Source of the DNA: Limnomonas spitsbergensis
Taxonomy: Eukaryota > Chlorophyta > Chlorophyceae > Chlamydomonadales
Reading direction: 5' to 3'
Length of the DNA stretch: 64,000 bases
Assembly: GCA_037349105.1 (NCBI GenBank)
Contig: JAYJMM010000123.1
Location: 6,386,001-6,450,000, forward strand
Shown piece by piece: positions 54,201-64,000 of the stretch. The position numbers were made by a program, and so were the translations under genes. Position 1 is the stretch's first letter; each line of letters begins with the position of its first letter. Under the pieces are notes generated by a model that saw only the letters and a program-made list of their open reading frames with translations, ran no database searches and had not been told where the DNA came from.

Positions 54201-57200
54201 TGTGTCAGACGTACGCCAGACCTGAGTTAGGGTAAAGGATTGAGTCGGAGAGTTTGCAGGGAGAAGGGAGGAGGGTTCAGCAAGTTGCCGGCAAGCCGCT
54301 GGATGTCAGTGTGTGTCAGATGTGGGCCATACTATTTTGAGGGATGAGGGTTTTAAGGGTTTAGGGATTAGGGTTTTAAGGGATTAGGGTTTTAAGGGAT
54401 TAGGGATTAGGGTTTTAAGGGATTAGATATTAGGGTTTCAAGGGATACAGACATCCCGTCCAATGTCAGTGAATGCCTTCATGGTGAGGGTGATATGATT
54501 TATAGGGAATTCATAACTTAGGGTCCAAGAGACTTCCTAGTCTCATCCACGCCTTGTTTCATGATCATGGTTGATCTTCTGCACGATGGGATTCATTCCC
54601 GCGCCACTTGTCCGTGGTTGTGTTGGTTGACTGCTTGCCCAGGGGGGTCGCCGTTTTTCCGCCCGCTATCTTAGTTAAGTCGTGCAGTCGAACCGGTTTT
54701 GCGGCACCTACGCTAAGTCCAGGGACCAAGGTGATGCCCTGCTGGACTTCACAAGAACCTCTCATCAGAGGACGGGTGCCCAACATCGCCCTCACCCCCC
54801 CTGCTAGTACCTGTAGCCGTGACGGACAAGGGGTGGGCGCCGACGGACCACAGCCAGTCGTGCGTGACGCGCTTCCGCGCCGCGTTCACACCCAGGTGTG
54901 GGGGCAGTACGCCGCCAAGGTACTGCACAGCAAGAACTCAAAAAATTTACACAGAGATGACAACGCACAGGATTGGGGGGCGGTACAGTGGCGGTACACC
55001 TCTCAGGGCACTGTGAAGTAGTAATTCAAGAGCACAGCCCAATGATACACACAAAATACGGGGGCGGTACACTGCAAATGTACTGTACATCGGAAACACA
55101 AGGTACACTCAGTATATAAGCCCAGGTGTGTGTGTGTGGGGGGGGGCGTGGGGGGTAAGTGGGGGGGCAGTACACCACCGGGGTACTGTACATCATAAAC
55201 ACAAGGTACACTCAGTATATAAGCCCAGGTGTGTGTGTGGGGGGGGGGGTGGGGGCAGTACGCCACCGGGGTACTGTACATAAGAAACACAAGGTACACT
55301 CAGTATATAAGCCCAGGTGTGGGTGTGGGTGTGGGGGGGGCAGTACGCTACCGAGGCACTGTACATCGGAAACAGCTTCCCCATTGGAATTCATGGCGGC
55401 GCCTGTTTCAAGCCTTGGCCCCTCCTCCCTTCCTCGGCACATGCAGTACGCCCCAGTCTCCCCTGTATCCACCTCCCTATCATTCATACAACGGGGAAGG
55501 ATGGGCTACAGACACAACCTGCCTAACAAACACTTGAATAAGGGGTGCGGGTCATAATTACCCGGTACGGTTTTGTCCAGCAGTACGGATTTGTCCAGCA
55601 GTACGGTTTTGTCCAGCAGTATGGTTTTGTCCAGCAGTACGGTAAACAATGAACGGTACGGGATTGGGGCCCAAGCGGCCATAGTGGGTAACCCTGGTGT
55701 GGGCGGTGCAGGTACGAGCCTAGTGTAGGCAGGCGCCTCCCCCACCTCCCCTCCCTTGATGCAATAGGACAGCATGAGGTACATCGAAAGCCGGTCTAGT
55801 GCTTACCTAACTGTCCTAGATTTAAGGTGTGTGGGTACTAATGTAGGCAGGAGCCTGCCCCCACCTGCAGCACTGCAGCCAGCGCCTCCTTGAGCGGCGA
55901 CAGCGGGCGGGACATAAGCGCTCCGTTGCACATCATGCCAGTGGGGTGCTCATTCCTGAGGGGTGGGATTAGGGTTGCAAGGTCGAGGGTGTAGGGTGAG
56001 CTTTGTTGGACACCCCATGATGAACCCCAAACACTCCACCTGACAATGACCTGTGCTGCTCGACACCATAATATGAACTCCTGACCCTAAATTGTATGTC
56101 AAGCTGCGTTGCTCAACACCAAATCTATCCGCTGGACCCACAGTCCAGATGTATTCACTCACCACCCCAATCTACTCCCTCTTTCCCCTCTTTCAAGGAT
56201 TTCCTAAAAAGAGAACCCCAAACTCTTAGCCGTCGTCCCCGTCCATGGATTTCCTTCAGGATGAGGATAAATGCCCTTTTAACCCTTAACACTTAACCCT
56301 TTCTCGGCGCCACGCCACCCTGGACCTACCGTCGAGCTGCGCTAGTCAGAACTAAAACATCAACGGATCAACCCTAAACCTACTTTCGAGCTGCGCTGTT
56401 CAAAACCACAGCATGAACCCTAAACCCTGGACCTACCACCACGCTGTGATGTTTAACACCAATACATGAACCCTTGACCCTGAACCTACCGTCGAGCTGC
56501 GTTGTTAAAAATACAACAATAATCCCAAACCCTGGACCTATCGTCAAGCTGCGTTGTGTAACACCACAACATGAACCCCCAACCCTGAACGTCACATCAA
56601 GCTGTGTTGTTCAAAAGTGCACTAAGAACCCACTGGCGAGCTGCGTTGTTGACCACAATTATCATGTTCTCCAGAGCCTTGGCGCTGTAGTGCTCGTCGA
56701 TGAGAATGGGGACGTCACGCTGGATCTGGAAAATGAATACGGGAACCTGACCAGGAGGGGAGCGGGGTTCAACTTCATATTCAAAATAAAAGACAGAACC
56801 TGAACAGGCGGGGAGCGGGGTTCAAATACAAATTCTAAAAGAAGAGGGGAACCTGACCAGGAGGGGAGCGGCATTCAAATTCGAAATGAAGACGGGAACC
56901 TGACCAGGAGGGGAGCGGGGTTCAAACTCTTTCCAGATCCAGACACCCTGAATCGAATTTCGTGAGGTTCTACAGGGCAGTGCGACCAGGGTGTGGTTCA
57001 GGGTCGATGCCACATGGGTCCAACACTAAAACAGGAAATCGAAACCCTTCGCTCCAAACCTGCTCGATCCCATGAATTAAAACCCGAATCCCCCCCGGCT
57101 CCCAGGGTGCCATTGCAGCCTCTCTTACGCACCCAGTTCAGACCTCCTCCTCTTTGCTGGAACCGGCACTTCCTAAACCCTAATCCCCACCTGCAGGTGC

Positions 57201-60200
57201 TCTTGATGCGCAGCTTGCTTCCTAAACCCGTATCCCCACCTGCAGGTGCTCTTGATGCGCAGCTTGCTTCCTAAACCCGTATCCCCACCTGCAGGTGCTC
57301 TTGATGCGCAGCTTGCTTCCTAAACCCGTATCCCCACCTGCAGGTGCTCTGGCTTTTACTGGGACTGGCAATTCCTAAACCCTCATCCCCACCTGCAGGA
57401 GCTCTGGCTTTTAATGGGACTGGCAATTCCTAAACCTTCATCCCCACCTGCAGGAGCTCTGGCTTTTACTGGGACTGGCAATACCTAAACCCTCATCCCC
57501 ACCTGCAGGAGCTCTGGCTTTTACTGGGACTGGCAATTCCTAAACCCTCATCCCCACCTGCAGGAGCTCTGGCTTTTACTGGGACTGGCAATTCCTAAAC
57601 CCTTATCCCCACCTGCAGGAGCTCTGGCTTTTACTGGGACTGGCAATTCCTAAACCCTCATCCCCACCTGCAGGAGCTCTGGCTTTTACTGGGACTGGCT
57701 GGCAATTCCTAAACCCTTACCCCCACCTGCAGGAGCTCTGGCTTTTACTGGGACTGGCAATTCCTAAACCCTCATCCCCACCTGCAGGAGCTCTGGCTTT
57801 TACTGGGACTGGCAATTCCTAAACCCTTATCCCCACCTGCAGGAGCTCTGGCTTTTACTGGGACTGGCAATTCCTAAACCCTCATCCCCACCTGCAGGAG
57901 CTCTGGCTTTTACTGGGACTGGCAATTCCTAAACCCTTATCCCCACCTGCAGGAGCTCTGGCTTTTACTGGGACTGGCGATTCCTAAACCCTCATCCCCA
58001 CCTGCAGGAGCTCTGGCTTTTACTGGGACTGGCAATTCCTAAACCCTCATCCCCACCTGCAGGAGCTCTGGCTTTTAATGGGACTGGCAATTCCTAAACC
58101 CTCATCCCCACCTGCAGGAGCTCTGGCTTTTACTGGGACTGGCAATTCCTAAACCCTCATCCCCACCTGCAGGAGCTCTGGCTTTTACTGGGACTGGCAA
58201 TTCCTAAACCCTCATCCCCACCTGCAGGAGCTCTGGCTTTTACCGGGACTGGCAATTCCTAAACCCTTATCCTCACCTGCAGGTGCTCTTGCATCGCACG
58301 TTGCTTGGAGAAGGATTGGGAAATCGGTTCCAGGTGGTGCTTGAGCTCCCGGGAGTCCACGTACACGATTTCCGAGGCTGCGGCGAATGAGATAGAAGCT
58401 GGTTATGTGGGGCTAATGGGTGAAGGGATTAGGAGCAAGGGCTGGTGCATCATATCCCAGGGGAGGGTAGGAATGCTTAGGAAGAAAGGTTGGTGTACCA
58501 GCTCCCGTTAGTCCATGCACACGATCTCCGAGGCTGCAGCAAACAAGATAGAGCTGACTATTTGGGGCTGATGGGTTCAGGGTTTAGGATTGCTTGGGAG
58601 GAAGGGCTGGTGCCTCAGCTTCCCAGGGTTCACGTGTACAATCTTAGAGGCTGCAGCCTGGCAGGGTGTGACATGAGGCAGCTTAAGGGTCTAGGGTTGC
58701 TGATGTGGCCGCAGCTTATGAGACAGGGTGTGCGAGGAGTCGAGTTAAGGGTTACTGATGACGCTGCAGCATATAAGCAGGGTGTGCGATTCGGTGGGTT
58801 TATGGCTATGGGTTGCTGACGTGGCCGCAGCATACGAGACAGGGTGTGCGAGGAGTCGAGTTAAGGGTTGCTGACGACGCTGCAGCATATAAGCAGGGTG
58901 TGCGATTCGGTGGGTTTATGGCTAGGGGTTGCTGACGTGGCCGCAGCATATGAGACAGGGTGTGCTAGGAGTCGAGTTAAGGGTTGCTGACGACGCTGCA
59001 GCATATAAGGCAGGGCGTGCGATTCGGTGGGTTTATGGCTAGGGGTTGCTGACGTGGCCGCAGCATACGAGACAGGGTGTGCGAGGAGTCGAGTTAAGGG
59101 TTGCTGACGACGCTGCAGCATATAAGGCAGGGTGTGCCATTCGGTGGGTTTATGGCTATGGGTTGCTGACGTGGCCGCAGCATACGAGACAGGGTGTGCT
59201 AGGAGGTGGGTTTAGGGTTTAGGGTTAAGGGTTTCGGGCTTAAGGTCTTCGATAAGGCTGCACCACTGCCGCTGCAGCATATGAGGCAGGGTTTGCGGTA
59301 GGTGTGCGGCTTAGCGAAAGCATCGTCAGATCAGCCAACGCAACGTCTTCCCCACCAGGCGATGTGCGACAAAAGGGCGCTCCTGAAACGCCCTTGCTCC
59401 GCCTCCATCTTATAGTCCTGCATGCTTTTGACACAAGTTTTCTAAACCGGCCAGCTTCTTACCAGCTTCTACTTGTTTTCAAACTGTTCAGCTTCTACCC
59501 ACCTTCCACTGGTTTTCAAACCAATCAGCTTCCACCAACTTCCACTTGTTCTCAAATCGGACCAGATTCTTACCACCTTGTTTTCAAAACCGACCAGCTT
59601 CCACCCACCTTCCACTTATTTTTTAAACCGAACAGCTTCTCATCACATTATTGCTTTCAGATGAATCAGCTTCCATCCACATTCCATACGTTTTTCTAAC
59701 ATATCAGCTTCCACCCACCTTCCACTTGTTTTCAAAACTGAACAGCTTCTTATCACTTAATTGTTTTCAAATGGATCAGCTTCCACCCACCTTCCATATG
59801 TTTTCCAAAAGGACCAGCTTCCACCCACCTTCCAGATGGCTCTCGATGCTGGGGATCTCAGCATGGGCGGTGCGCATGGACACAGCGAATGCCGTTGCCA
59901 GCTCATGATGCTGCAAGGAGGAAAACAGGGAGGTGGGGTGGGGGGGTTGTAATTCATATCGGGGGGGAGGAGGGAGTTAAAATTTATAACGGTTCTGGTT
60001 GTTATAACATCAATTGCGGTTGCCAGCTCATTCATAACAGGAGGGTGGGGTGGGTGGGGGTGGGGTGTAACTCATAACAGGAGGGTGGGGTGGGGTGGGG
60101 GGTAATTCATAACGGTTCTGGCTGTTATAACATCAATTGCCGTTGCCAGCTCATGATGCTGCAGGGAGGAACTAACGGGAGGAGGTGGCAAGTCATAACG

Positions 60201-63200
60201 GTTTCCTTCATTTAACATAGAACACGGTCATGGTGCTGCAAACAGAATCAACGTGTGTGCATGTGTGTTGCTGTTGAGAAAGCTGTAATTTGATACAGCT
60301 CAAGCTGTCGTAACATCCACCCTACCATTTGTTACGACTTGATTATGCAACCACCCAAGGGCAAGCTAAGAACCGAAAGGGCCCGGAAGGATAAGCAGGA
60401 AGACAACAGCGAATTTACACAATAATACCTCTCTCAGGAGTCTGTTGCCCCACCTTGCTTCGCACAGCGGTGGACCCACCCACCCACATGCAGGGCGGTG
60501 GGCCCTTTTCTTCATTACAAAAGAATGTGCTGCCCACCCTACCACTTACAGGCTGCCACATGCACCCACCTGCAGAGCGGTGGGCCCACCCACCCACCCA
60601 CCCACCCACCTGCAGGGCGGTGGGCCCGTTTTCTCATTACAGACAAAATGCTGCTGCCTATCCAACCACTATCCAACCACCTACAGACTGCCCCTTCCAC
60701 CAACCTGAAGGAGGTTGATTTCGTGTTTGCGGAATTCTATCATCTGCCTATCTAACCACTATCCAACCACCACCCAACCTCAATCCAACTATAACCCAAC
60801 CACTATCTAACTGCTATCTAACCACTATCCAACCACCTACAGGTTGCCCCATCTATCCACCTGAAGGAGGTTGATCTCGTGTTTGCGGAACTCTATCGTC
60901 TGCCGTTCCTGCTTCTTGGCCGTGGGGAAGGAGCGGCCTTTGACGGCCAACGTCTCAACCTGGGAAGGGATGAAAGGTGAGGTAAGTGTATGTGTCAGGG
61001 GCGGGGGAGGGGGCAGGAGGGTATGGTGGGATGCTGAGGGGGGAGGGGCAAGGTATTGTGGGTCCGTCTGGATGGTGAGTGCTACAACCGTCCATCGTTA
61101 AGCCTGTGAGCTGCAGCACTGACCCCTAGCATCTTCCAGTATGTGCTGCAGTACAGCAACCGTACATTCCAGGATGTCCTGCTGTACTGCATCTGTCTTT
61201 CCTACAACCTGTACTGGGGTACTGCACCCATCCTTCCTTCAGCCTGTACTGTACTGTATGAATCACGTCATTACACAGGCCTGTACTTCAGTACTGCACC
61301 CATACTTCTGCCCCACTGTACTTCAGTGCTGCCCCTGCCATCCTGCAGGCTGTACATCAGCACCGCAATCATCCTTAGCTTGGACCAGGGTCCTGTACCG
61401 CTGTACTGCAGCCATCGTTTTTTCAAAATGTACTGTATCCATCCCTCACCTGCATCATGAAGGCCATCACGTCAGATGACGAGGTCACACTCATCTTCAC
61501 TTGGCTATCCTGTACTGCTGTACCGCACCCATCCCTCACCTGTACTGCCCCACTCACCTGCGTCATGAACGCTTTGACGTCAAAAGATGAGGTTGCACTC
61601 CTTATTACTCGGCTGTGCTGTACTGCTGTACTGCCCCCCTCACCTGCCTCATGAACACTTTGACGTCAAAGGACGAGGCCGCACTCGTCATTACTCAGCT
61701 GTAATGTACTGCTTTATTACACCCACCCCTCACCTGTACTGCCCCTCTCACCTGCGTCATGAACGCTTTGACGTCAAAGGACGAGGCCGCACTCATCATT
61801 ACTTGGCTGTAATGTACTGCTGTACTGCCCCCCTCACCAGCGTCATGAACGCTTTGACGTCAAAGGACGAGGCCGCACTCGTCATTACTCGGCTGTAATG
61901 TACTGCTGTATCGCACCCACCCCTCACCTGTACTGCCCTTCTCACCTGCGTCATGAATGCTTTGACGTCAAAGGACGAGGCCGCACTCATCATTACTCGG
62001 CTGTAATGCACTGCTTTACCGCACCCACCCCTCACCTGTACTGCCCCTTCACCTGCGCCATGAACGCTTTGAGGTCAAAGGACGAGGCCGCACTCGTCAT
62101 TACTCGGCTGTAATGTACTGCTTCACCGCACCCACCCTTCACCTGTACTGCCCCCCTCACCTGCGTCATGAACGCTTTCACGTCAAAGGTCGAGGCCGCA
62201 CTCGTCATCAAGCGGCTGTCCTCGACAATGTGGTAGAGATCAAACACAACCTGGGCAGCAGCAGGGGCATTGGGCATCAAACACAAACCCTAAACCCGTA
62301 ACCCTTAACACAACCTGGGTAGCGGCAGGGGCATTGGGCATCAAACACAACACGGGCAGCAGCAGCTGGGTAAGGGCAGTGCTGGCAAAATATGTCAAAC
62401 ACAACCTGGGCAGGACCAGGGGCAGCAAACGTCAAACACAACACATACAGCAGCAGCTGCTGCAGCAGCAGTCGGGCAAGAGCAGGACCAGGAAATACCT
62501 CAATCTCGACAGACAACAGGGATCTCTCTAGGCAGCGTTGCCTCTGCGAGCATGCCAAACAGTGCGGTGCAATTGCGCCGTTTTTCAGAATTCGTGTTGG
62601 TAATTACGGTCCCCTAGTGGTAAAAGTAGCTGAATTTGCCTTGAAATTACTGTGACTGACACTCAGCTGCGTAATTCAGCTACCGTAATTACAGTTATGG
62701 GCACAGCACTGATCCCAACATGTCACCATCGGAGGTGGGATACATATTTCTAACTTCAGGCTCACTTCTTGGGGTTTGTAAGGTGCTTAGCGGTGCCAGA
62801 AAATTCCACCCTTCCCTCCTTCAAAAAGGCCTTTAAAAAATAATCAGACGTGCTTCTTGTTGAGATAAATACATGTGCAACTGCAAAATTGAAGGAGGTT
62901 TTAATATCGAGGGCGCAGAATTGAGTTTTGCCAGATCAATGGATTTTGTAAGACACGGGCAGCTCCTGATTCCCATTCTCACCTTCCTGCGCCCCCCCCC
63001 CCCCTTAGCAACCTCCCTCCCTGCGCATTGTCCCCCCATCCACCATCCTCCACCCCACGCCCTCCCGCCCCGCCCCCGCCCTCCCATCACACTGCCCCCC
63101 CCCCCCCCCCCACACACACTCCCCATCCTCCATCCCTTGTCACATCTCACGTGCTTGGCAAAAAGTGTTGCAGTGTCCCGGGGAGCCCGGCCGCCCACCG

Positions 63201-63315
63201 CACCGGCGTCCTGTCCCTCAGGGTGCCGCCACACGGCGGTGGGCGGGGCGATGACGTGGCGGATGCCCTTTGAGATCACGCCAGCCACCTCCGCCATGAA
63301 CAAGTCATGCGCACG
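51209..63315 (-). CDS. Ten-exon gene with C-terminal membrane segment, unrecognised
   Basis: Exons (5' to 3'): 63315-63151 (RAHDLFMAEVAGVISKGIRH), 62250-62161 (VVFDLYHIVEDSRLMTSAAS), 60959-60861 (VETLAVKGRSFPTAKKQERQ), 59910-59829 (HHELATAFAVSMRTAHAEIP), 58377-58277 (SEIVYVDSRELKHHLEPISQ), 56725-56634 (IQRDVPILIDEHYSAKALEN), 55955-55865 (NEHPTGMMCNGALMSRPLSP), 53907-53753 (LAYTDIQRDALARSYILDDI), 53086-52976 (ADVVQLLMKYGSIVNTWRAM), 51418-51209 (KLRLEALAFRDLCFKLSKAV; stop). All have GT-AG edges. Phases fit at every junction except 55865/53907, where a short exon is probably missing. The last exon carries a hydrophobic span (FFLPVLSGSAIVAVGAIVYA) and a short tail, as in tail-anchored membrane proteins. 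The 5' end lies further upstream. I do not recognise the family. Introns hold TE fragments and the junction-bearing repeats listed separately. Confidence 0.72.
51500..51540 (-). mobile_element. LINE-B tail remnant (weak)
   Basis: CTGCTGGGCCCTGCTGAACG and CTCGGCCACGTGGGGC fit the inverted hallmark hairpin; the tail word is gone. Confidence 0.4.
51735..51795 (-). repeat. Duplicate of the last exon's 5' edge in the upstream intron
   Basis: On the minus strand, CCAACTTCTCCTCTTGCAG then AAGCTGCATTTGGAGGCGCA copies the acceptor and first ~35 nt of the terminal exon (CCTTGCAG|AAGCTGCGGCTGGAGGCGC). Confidence 0.75.
51925..52192 (+). mobile_element. LINE-B 3' end with coding remnant, inside an intron
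   Basis: The remnant GRQGWEALAFEEVVVEFVEG is followed by 3' UTR and the hallmark CTGCCGACGTGGCCGAGC, GGGCCCAGAGGTATAGCGTC. It is antisense to the host gene. Confidence 0.75.
52560..52905 (-). repeat. Three decayed copies of an exon 3' end plus donor
   Basis: On the minus strand each copy matches the end of exon 53086-52976 (CAGTCCCTGGACTGGGGCAA, CACCTTGGACTTCACCC) followed by a GTAGG- or GTAGA-like donor. Copies lie near 52567-52640, 52695-52760 and 52830-52900. Confidence 0.7.
53087..53535 (-). repeat. 69-bp array of splice acceptor plus exon 5' edge
   Basis: Six units exactly 69 bp apart (53081, 53150, 53219, 53288, 53357, 53426) and a seventh near 53519 each contain, on the minus strand, TATTT[A/C]CAG|GCGGATGTGGTTCA then a TGGTGATGAAGTACGG stretch. 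The unit is 23 codons and keeps the exon's frame. Confidence 0.9.
53960..54480 (-). repeat. Array of splice acceptor plus exon 5' edge (CATACACGGACATCCAACGG)
   Basis: Five copies, increasingly diverged with distance, of the start of exon 53907-53753 with its acceptor lie near 53970-54000, 54085-54120, 54180-54225, 54290-54330 and 54450-54480. Confidence 0.8.
54326..54450. repeat. Telomere-like interstitial repeat
   Basis: Alternating AGGGTTTTAAGGGATT and AGGGTTTAGGGATT words resemble the TTTTAGGG/TTTAGGG telomere units of green algae, within an intron. Confidence 0.6.
54560..54750 (+). mobile_element. Diverged LINE-A 3' UTR in an intron
   Basis: GATCTTCTGCACGATGGGAT, GCTTGCCCAGGGGGGTCGCC, CCGGTTTTGCGGCACC and GATGCCCTGCTGGACTTCAC follow the LINE-A 3' UTR order with many substitutions. 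It is antisense to the host gene. Confidence 0.7.
54895..55380. repeat. ~85-110-bp tandem repeat with GT/G runs
   Basis: Five copies of GGGGGCAGTACGCCACCGGG, GTACTGTACATNRGAAACAC and AAGGTACACTCAGTATATAA, then GCCCAGGTGTGTGTG. Confidence 0.85.
55567..55642. repeat. 18-bp repeat (TTTTGTCCAGCAGTACGG)x4
   Basis: Four tandem units within the intron downstream of exon 55955-55865. Confidence 0.85.
56040..56633 (-). repeat. ~60-bp array of exon 3' edge plus splice donor
   Basis: About eight copies on the minus strand of AACAACGCAGCTCGACG|GTAGGT with TCAGGG-type intron filler repeat the end of exon 56725-56634 (AACAACGCAGCTCGCCA|GTGGGT). Confidence 0.8.
56735..56930 (-). repeat. ~60-bp intron repeat before exon 56725
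   Basis: Four copies of (minus) CCGCTCCCCTCCTGGTCAGG, TTCCCGTCTTCATTT form the polypyrimidine stretch upstream of the acceptor. The exon edge itself is not included. Confidence 0.75.
57150..58276 (-). repeat. ~20-copy array of exon 3' edge plus splice donor (mostly 55-bp unit)
   Basis: From 57391 units are 55 bp (starts 57391, 57446, 57501 and so on). Each holds, on the minus strand, AGAGCTCCTGCAG|GTGGGGA then TGAGGGTTTAGGAATTGCC. They copy the end of exon 58377-58277 (AAGAGCACCTGCAG|GTGAGG). Four units of a related ~52-bp type with AAGAGCACCTGCAG lie at 57185-57345. Confidence 0.9.
58490..59290 (-). repeat. Array of splice acceptor plus exon 5' edge, then ~118-bp units
   Basis: On the minus strand, GTTTGCTGCAG|CCTCGGAGAT and GGCTGCAG|CCTCTAAGATTGT near 58540 and 58650 copy the start of exon 58377 (GCCGCAG|CCTCGGAAATCGT). 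Upstream, four units of about 118 bp each carry two TATGCTGC[A/G]G|C..CGTCAGCAACC words. Confidence 0.75.
59440..59828 (-). repeat. ~55-bp array of exon 3' edge plus splice donor
   Basis: About eight copies (minus) of TGGAAG|GTGGGTGGAAGCTG with TTTGAAAACAAG spacers repeat the end of exon 59910-59829 (CATCTGGAAG|GTGGGTGG). Confidence 0.82.
59985..60170 (-). repeat. Two copies of splice acceptor plus exon 5' edge
   Basis: CCCTGCAG|CATCATGAGCTGG then CAACGGCAATTGATG at 60110-60170, and a copy lacking the AG at 60000-60040, repeat the start of exon 59910. Confidence 0.75.
60470..60760 (-). repeat. Copy of exon 3' end plus donor, and GGGCCCACCGCCCTGCAG repeats
   Basis: At 60705-60750 the minus strand reads GAATTCCGCAAACACGAAAT, CAACCTCCTTCAG|GTTGG, a second copy of the last 44 nt of exon 60959-60861. 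Three CCGCCCTGCAG|GTGGGTGG units lie at 60480-60630. Confidence 0.75.
61447..62160 (-). repeat. ~105-bp array of mini-exon-like cassettes
   Basis: Seven units downstream of exon 62250-62161 each contain, on the minus strand, TTACAG|CCGAGTAATGACGAG, then TTTGACGTCAAAGCGTTCAT, GACGCAG|GTGAG. That is, each has an acceptor, 55 nt matching the 3' half of the exon, and its donor. Confidence 0.88.
62255..62480 (-). repeat. Copies of splice acceptor plus exon 5' edge
   Basis: Four to five minus-strand copies of CTGCTGCCC[AG]|GTTGTGTTTGA repeat the start of exon 62250 (CTGCCCAG|GTTGTGTTTGATC). Confidence 0.75.
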
Positions 63316-63334
63316 CTGCATGGTTCAAGGTTGA

Positions 63335-63680
63335 GATGGTAAGGGGAAGGGTCGAGCCTCAAAGAGCTTTTCCAAGAACAGGTCATGCGTGTGCCTCATG
63401 GTTTAGGGTTCAGGGTTGAGACGATGGGAAAGGGTATAGCCTCCGCCCTCCAGCCACCTCTGAGCAGGTCATGCACACGCTGCATGGTTCAGGGTTCGGG
63501 TTTGAGGTGATGGGGAAATGTTTAGGGATCAGGGTTGAGACAATGGGGAAGGGTTAAGGGATCAGGGTTGAGGTGAGGGGGGAGGGTTTAGGGAATCAGG
63601 GCTTAGATGGTGGGAAGGAGTTAGCCTCCCCCCACCTCTGCCATGAACAGATCATGCACCCACAGCATAAAGAGAGATAC
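63335..63680 (-). repeat. Copies of splice acceptor plus exon 5' edge
   Basis: CCATGCAG|CGTGTGCATGACC (near 63485) and two more diverged copies (near 63395 and 63670) repeat the start of exon 63315 (CCATGCAG|CGTGCGCATGAC). Confidence 0.75.
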
Positions 63681-64000
63681 CGCGTTTTGGCTCAACACGG
63701 CTCGGCTACATTTCAGCTAAAATGCAGAGGAATTGTGGCCTATGGCCGGGAGGCGTCGATGTATCAAGTTGTGCCAATTAAGCCACTGGCAGTAGTCCGG
63801 TCAAGGTGTGGGATGCCGATCGACCCAGCTTTGGCCACCCAGCAGCCATCCAAACGTGCCCCATCACTCGAGTCAGCTCTAAGGGTCAGCGGAGAATGAC
63901 TCCAACCAACCACAGGTCATACCCATGCTGCGAGATGAGAAGAGTGTTACTGGGGGGGCAACGTGGCTGCGTCAACCCTGTCTCCCAAACCCTGTCTCCC
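63680..64000. other. Unassigned sequence at window edge
   Basis: A plus-strand frame is open to 63899 (STFQLKCRGIVAYGREAS-like reading) but has no supporting start, splice site or homology. An earlier exon of the minus-strand gene may lie beyond. Confidence 0.3.

Noticed and set aside
54608..55021. 137-codon ORF over the LINE-A-like 3' UTR
   Set aside because: It begins in transposon UTR and ends in a tandem repeat, with no coding support.
59240..59434. Possible extra exon (ALADLTMLSLS reading) between exons 59910 and 58377
   Set aside because: Exons 59829 and 58377 already join in phase (HLE-A-SEIVY), so no exon is needed; the stretch looks like intron.

Overview
The window looks like nuclear DNA of a eukaryote, most likely a chlorophycean green alga with a large, repeat-rich genome. 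Supporting signs are short GT-AG introns, GC-rich coding exons with algal-type start contexts, a BTB/POZ exon of the kind common in volvocine algae, TTTAGGG/TTTTAGGG-like interstitial motifs, and several classes of eukaryotic transposons. A Haematococcus-like genome is one possibility, but that is inference and no marker gene is present. Nothing prokaryotic, no rRNA and no convincing tRNA was seen.

Region 1-17.7 kb is one very long Ty3/gypsy-type LTR retrotransposon on the minus strand, cut by the left window edge. Its gag (12.8-16.4 kb) is split by a complete LINE ('LINE-A', 8790-12839), which sits exactly in front of the first Gag zinc knuckle. Protease and a second Gag-like block follow (3.8-8.8 kb), then reverse transcriptase and RNase H in the +1 frame (1-4.1 kb). 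A 455-bp MITE-like element lies in the leader or LTR region.

Region 19-36 kb mixes 5'-truncated 3' ends of a second LINE family ('LINE-B'), tandem satellites, and pieces of low-confidence multi-exon genes (22.5-23.1, 24.9-27.0, 28.5-29.7 and 33.4-35.4 kb). Region 36-40 kb is a broken multi-exon gene with a transposase-like signature.

Region 40.3-43.8 kb is a nested set of insertions. A LINE-A 3' end is interrupted by a non-autonomous CACTA-type element (40435-42853, 3-bp target duplication) filled with a 785-bp higher-order satellite, and again by a LINE-B fragment. A BTB/POZ exon follows at 44.3-45.0 kb. More LINE-B tails and a 48-bp/16-residue repeat occupy 47.4-50.9 kb.

Region 51.2-63.3 kb is a single minus-strand gene. 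Ten exons were read by eye with splice phases that agree at all but one junction. It ends in a membrane segment and I do not recognise the family. Its introns are built largely from tandem repeats whose units contain a copy of a neighbouring splice site plus a sliver of the adjoining exon. This 'splice-junction array' pattern recurs at eleven or more exon edges and appears in weaker form in other genes of the window. It is the most unusual thing here.
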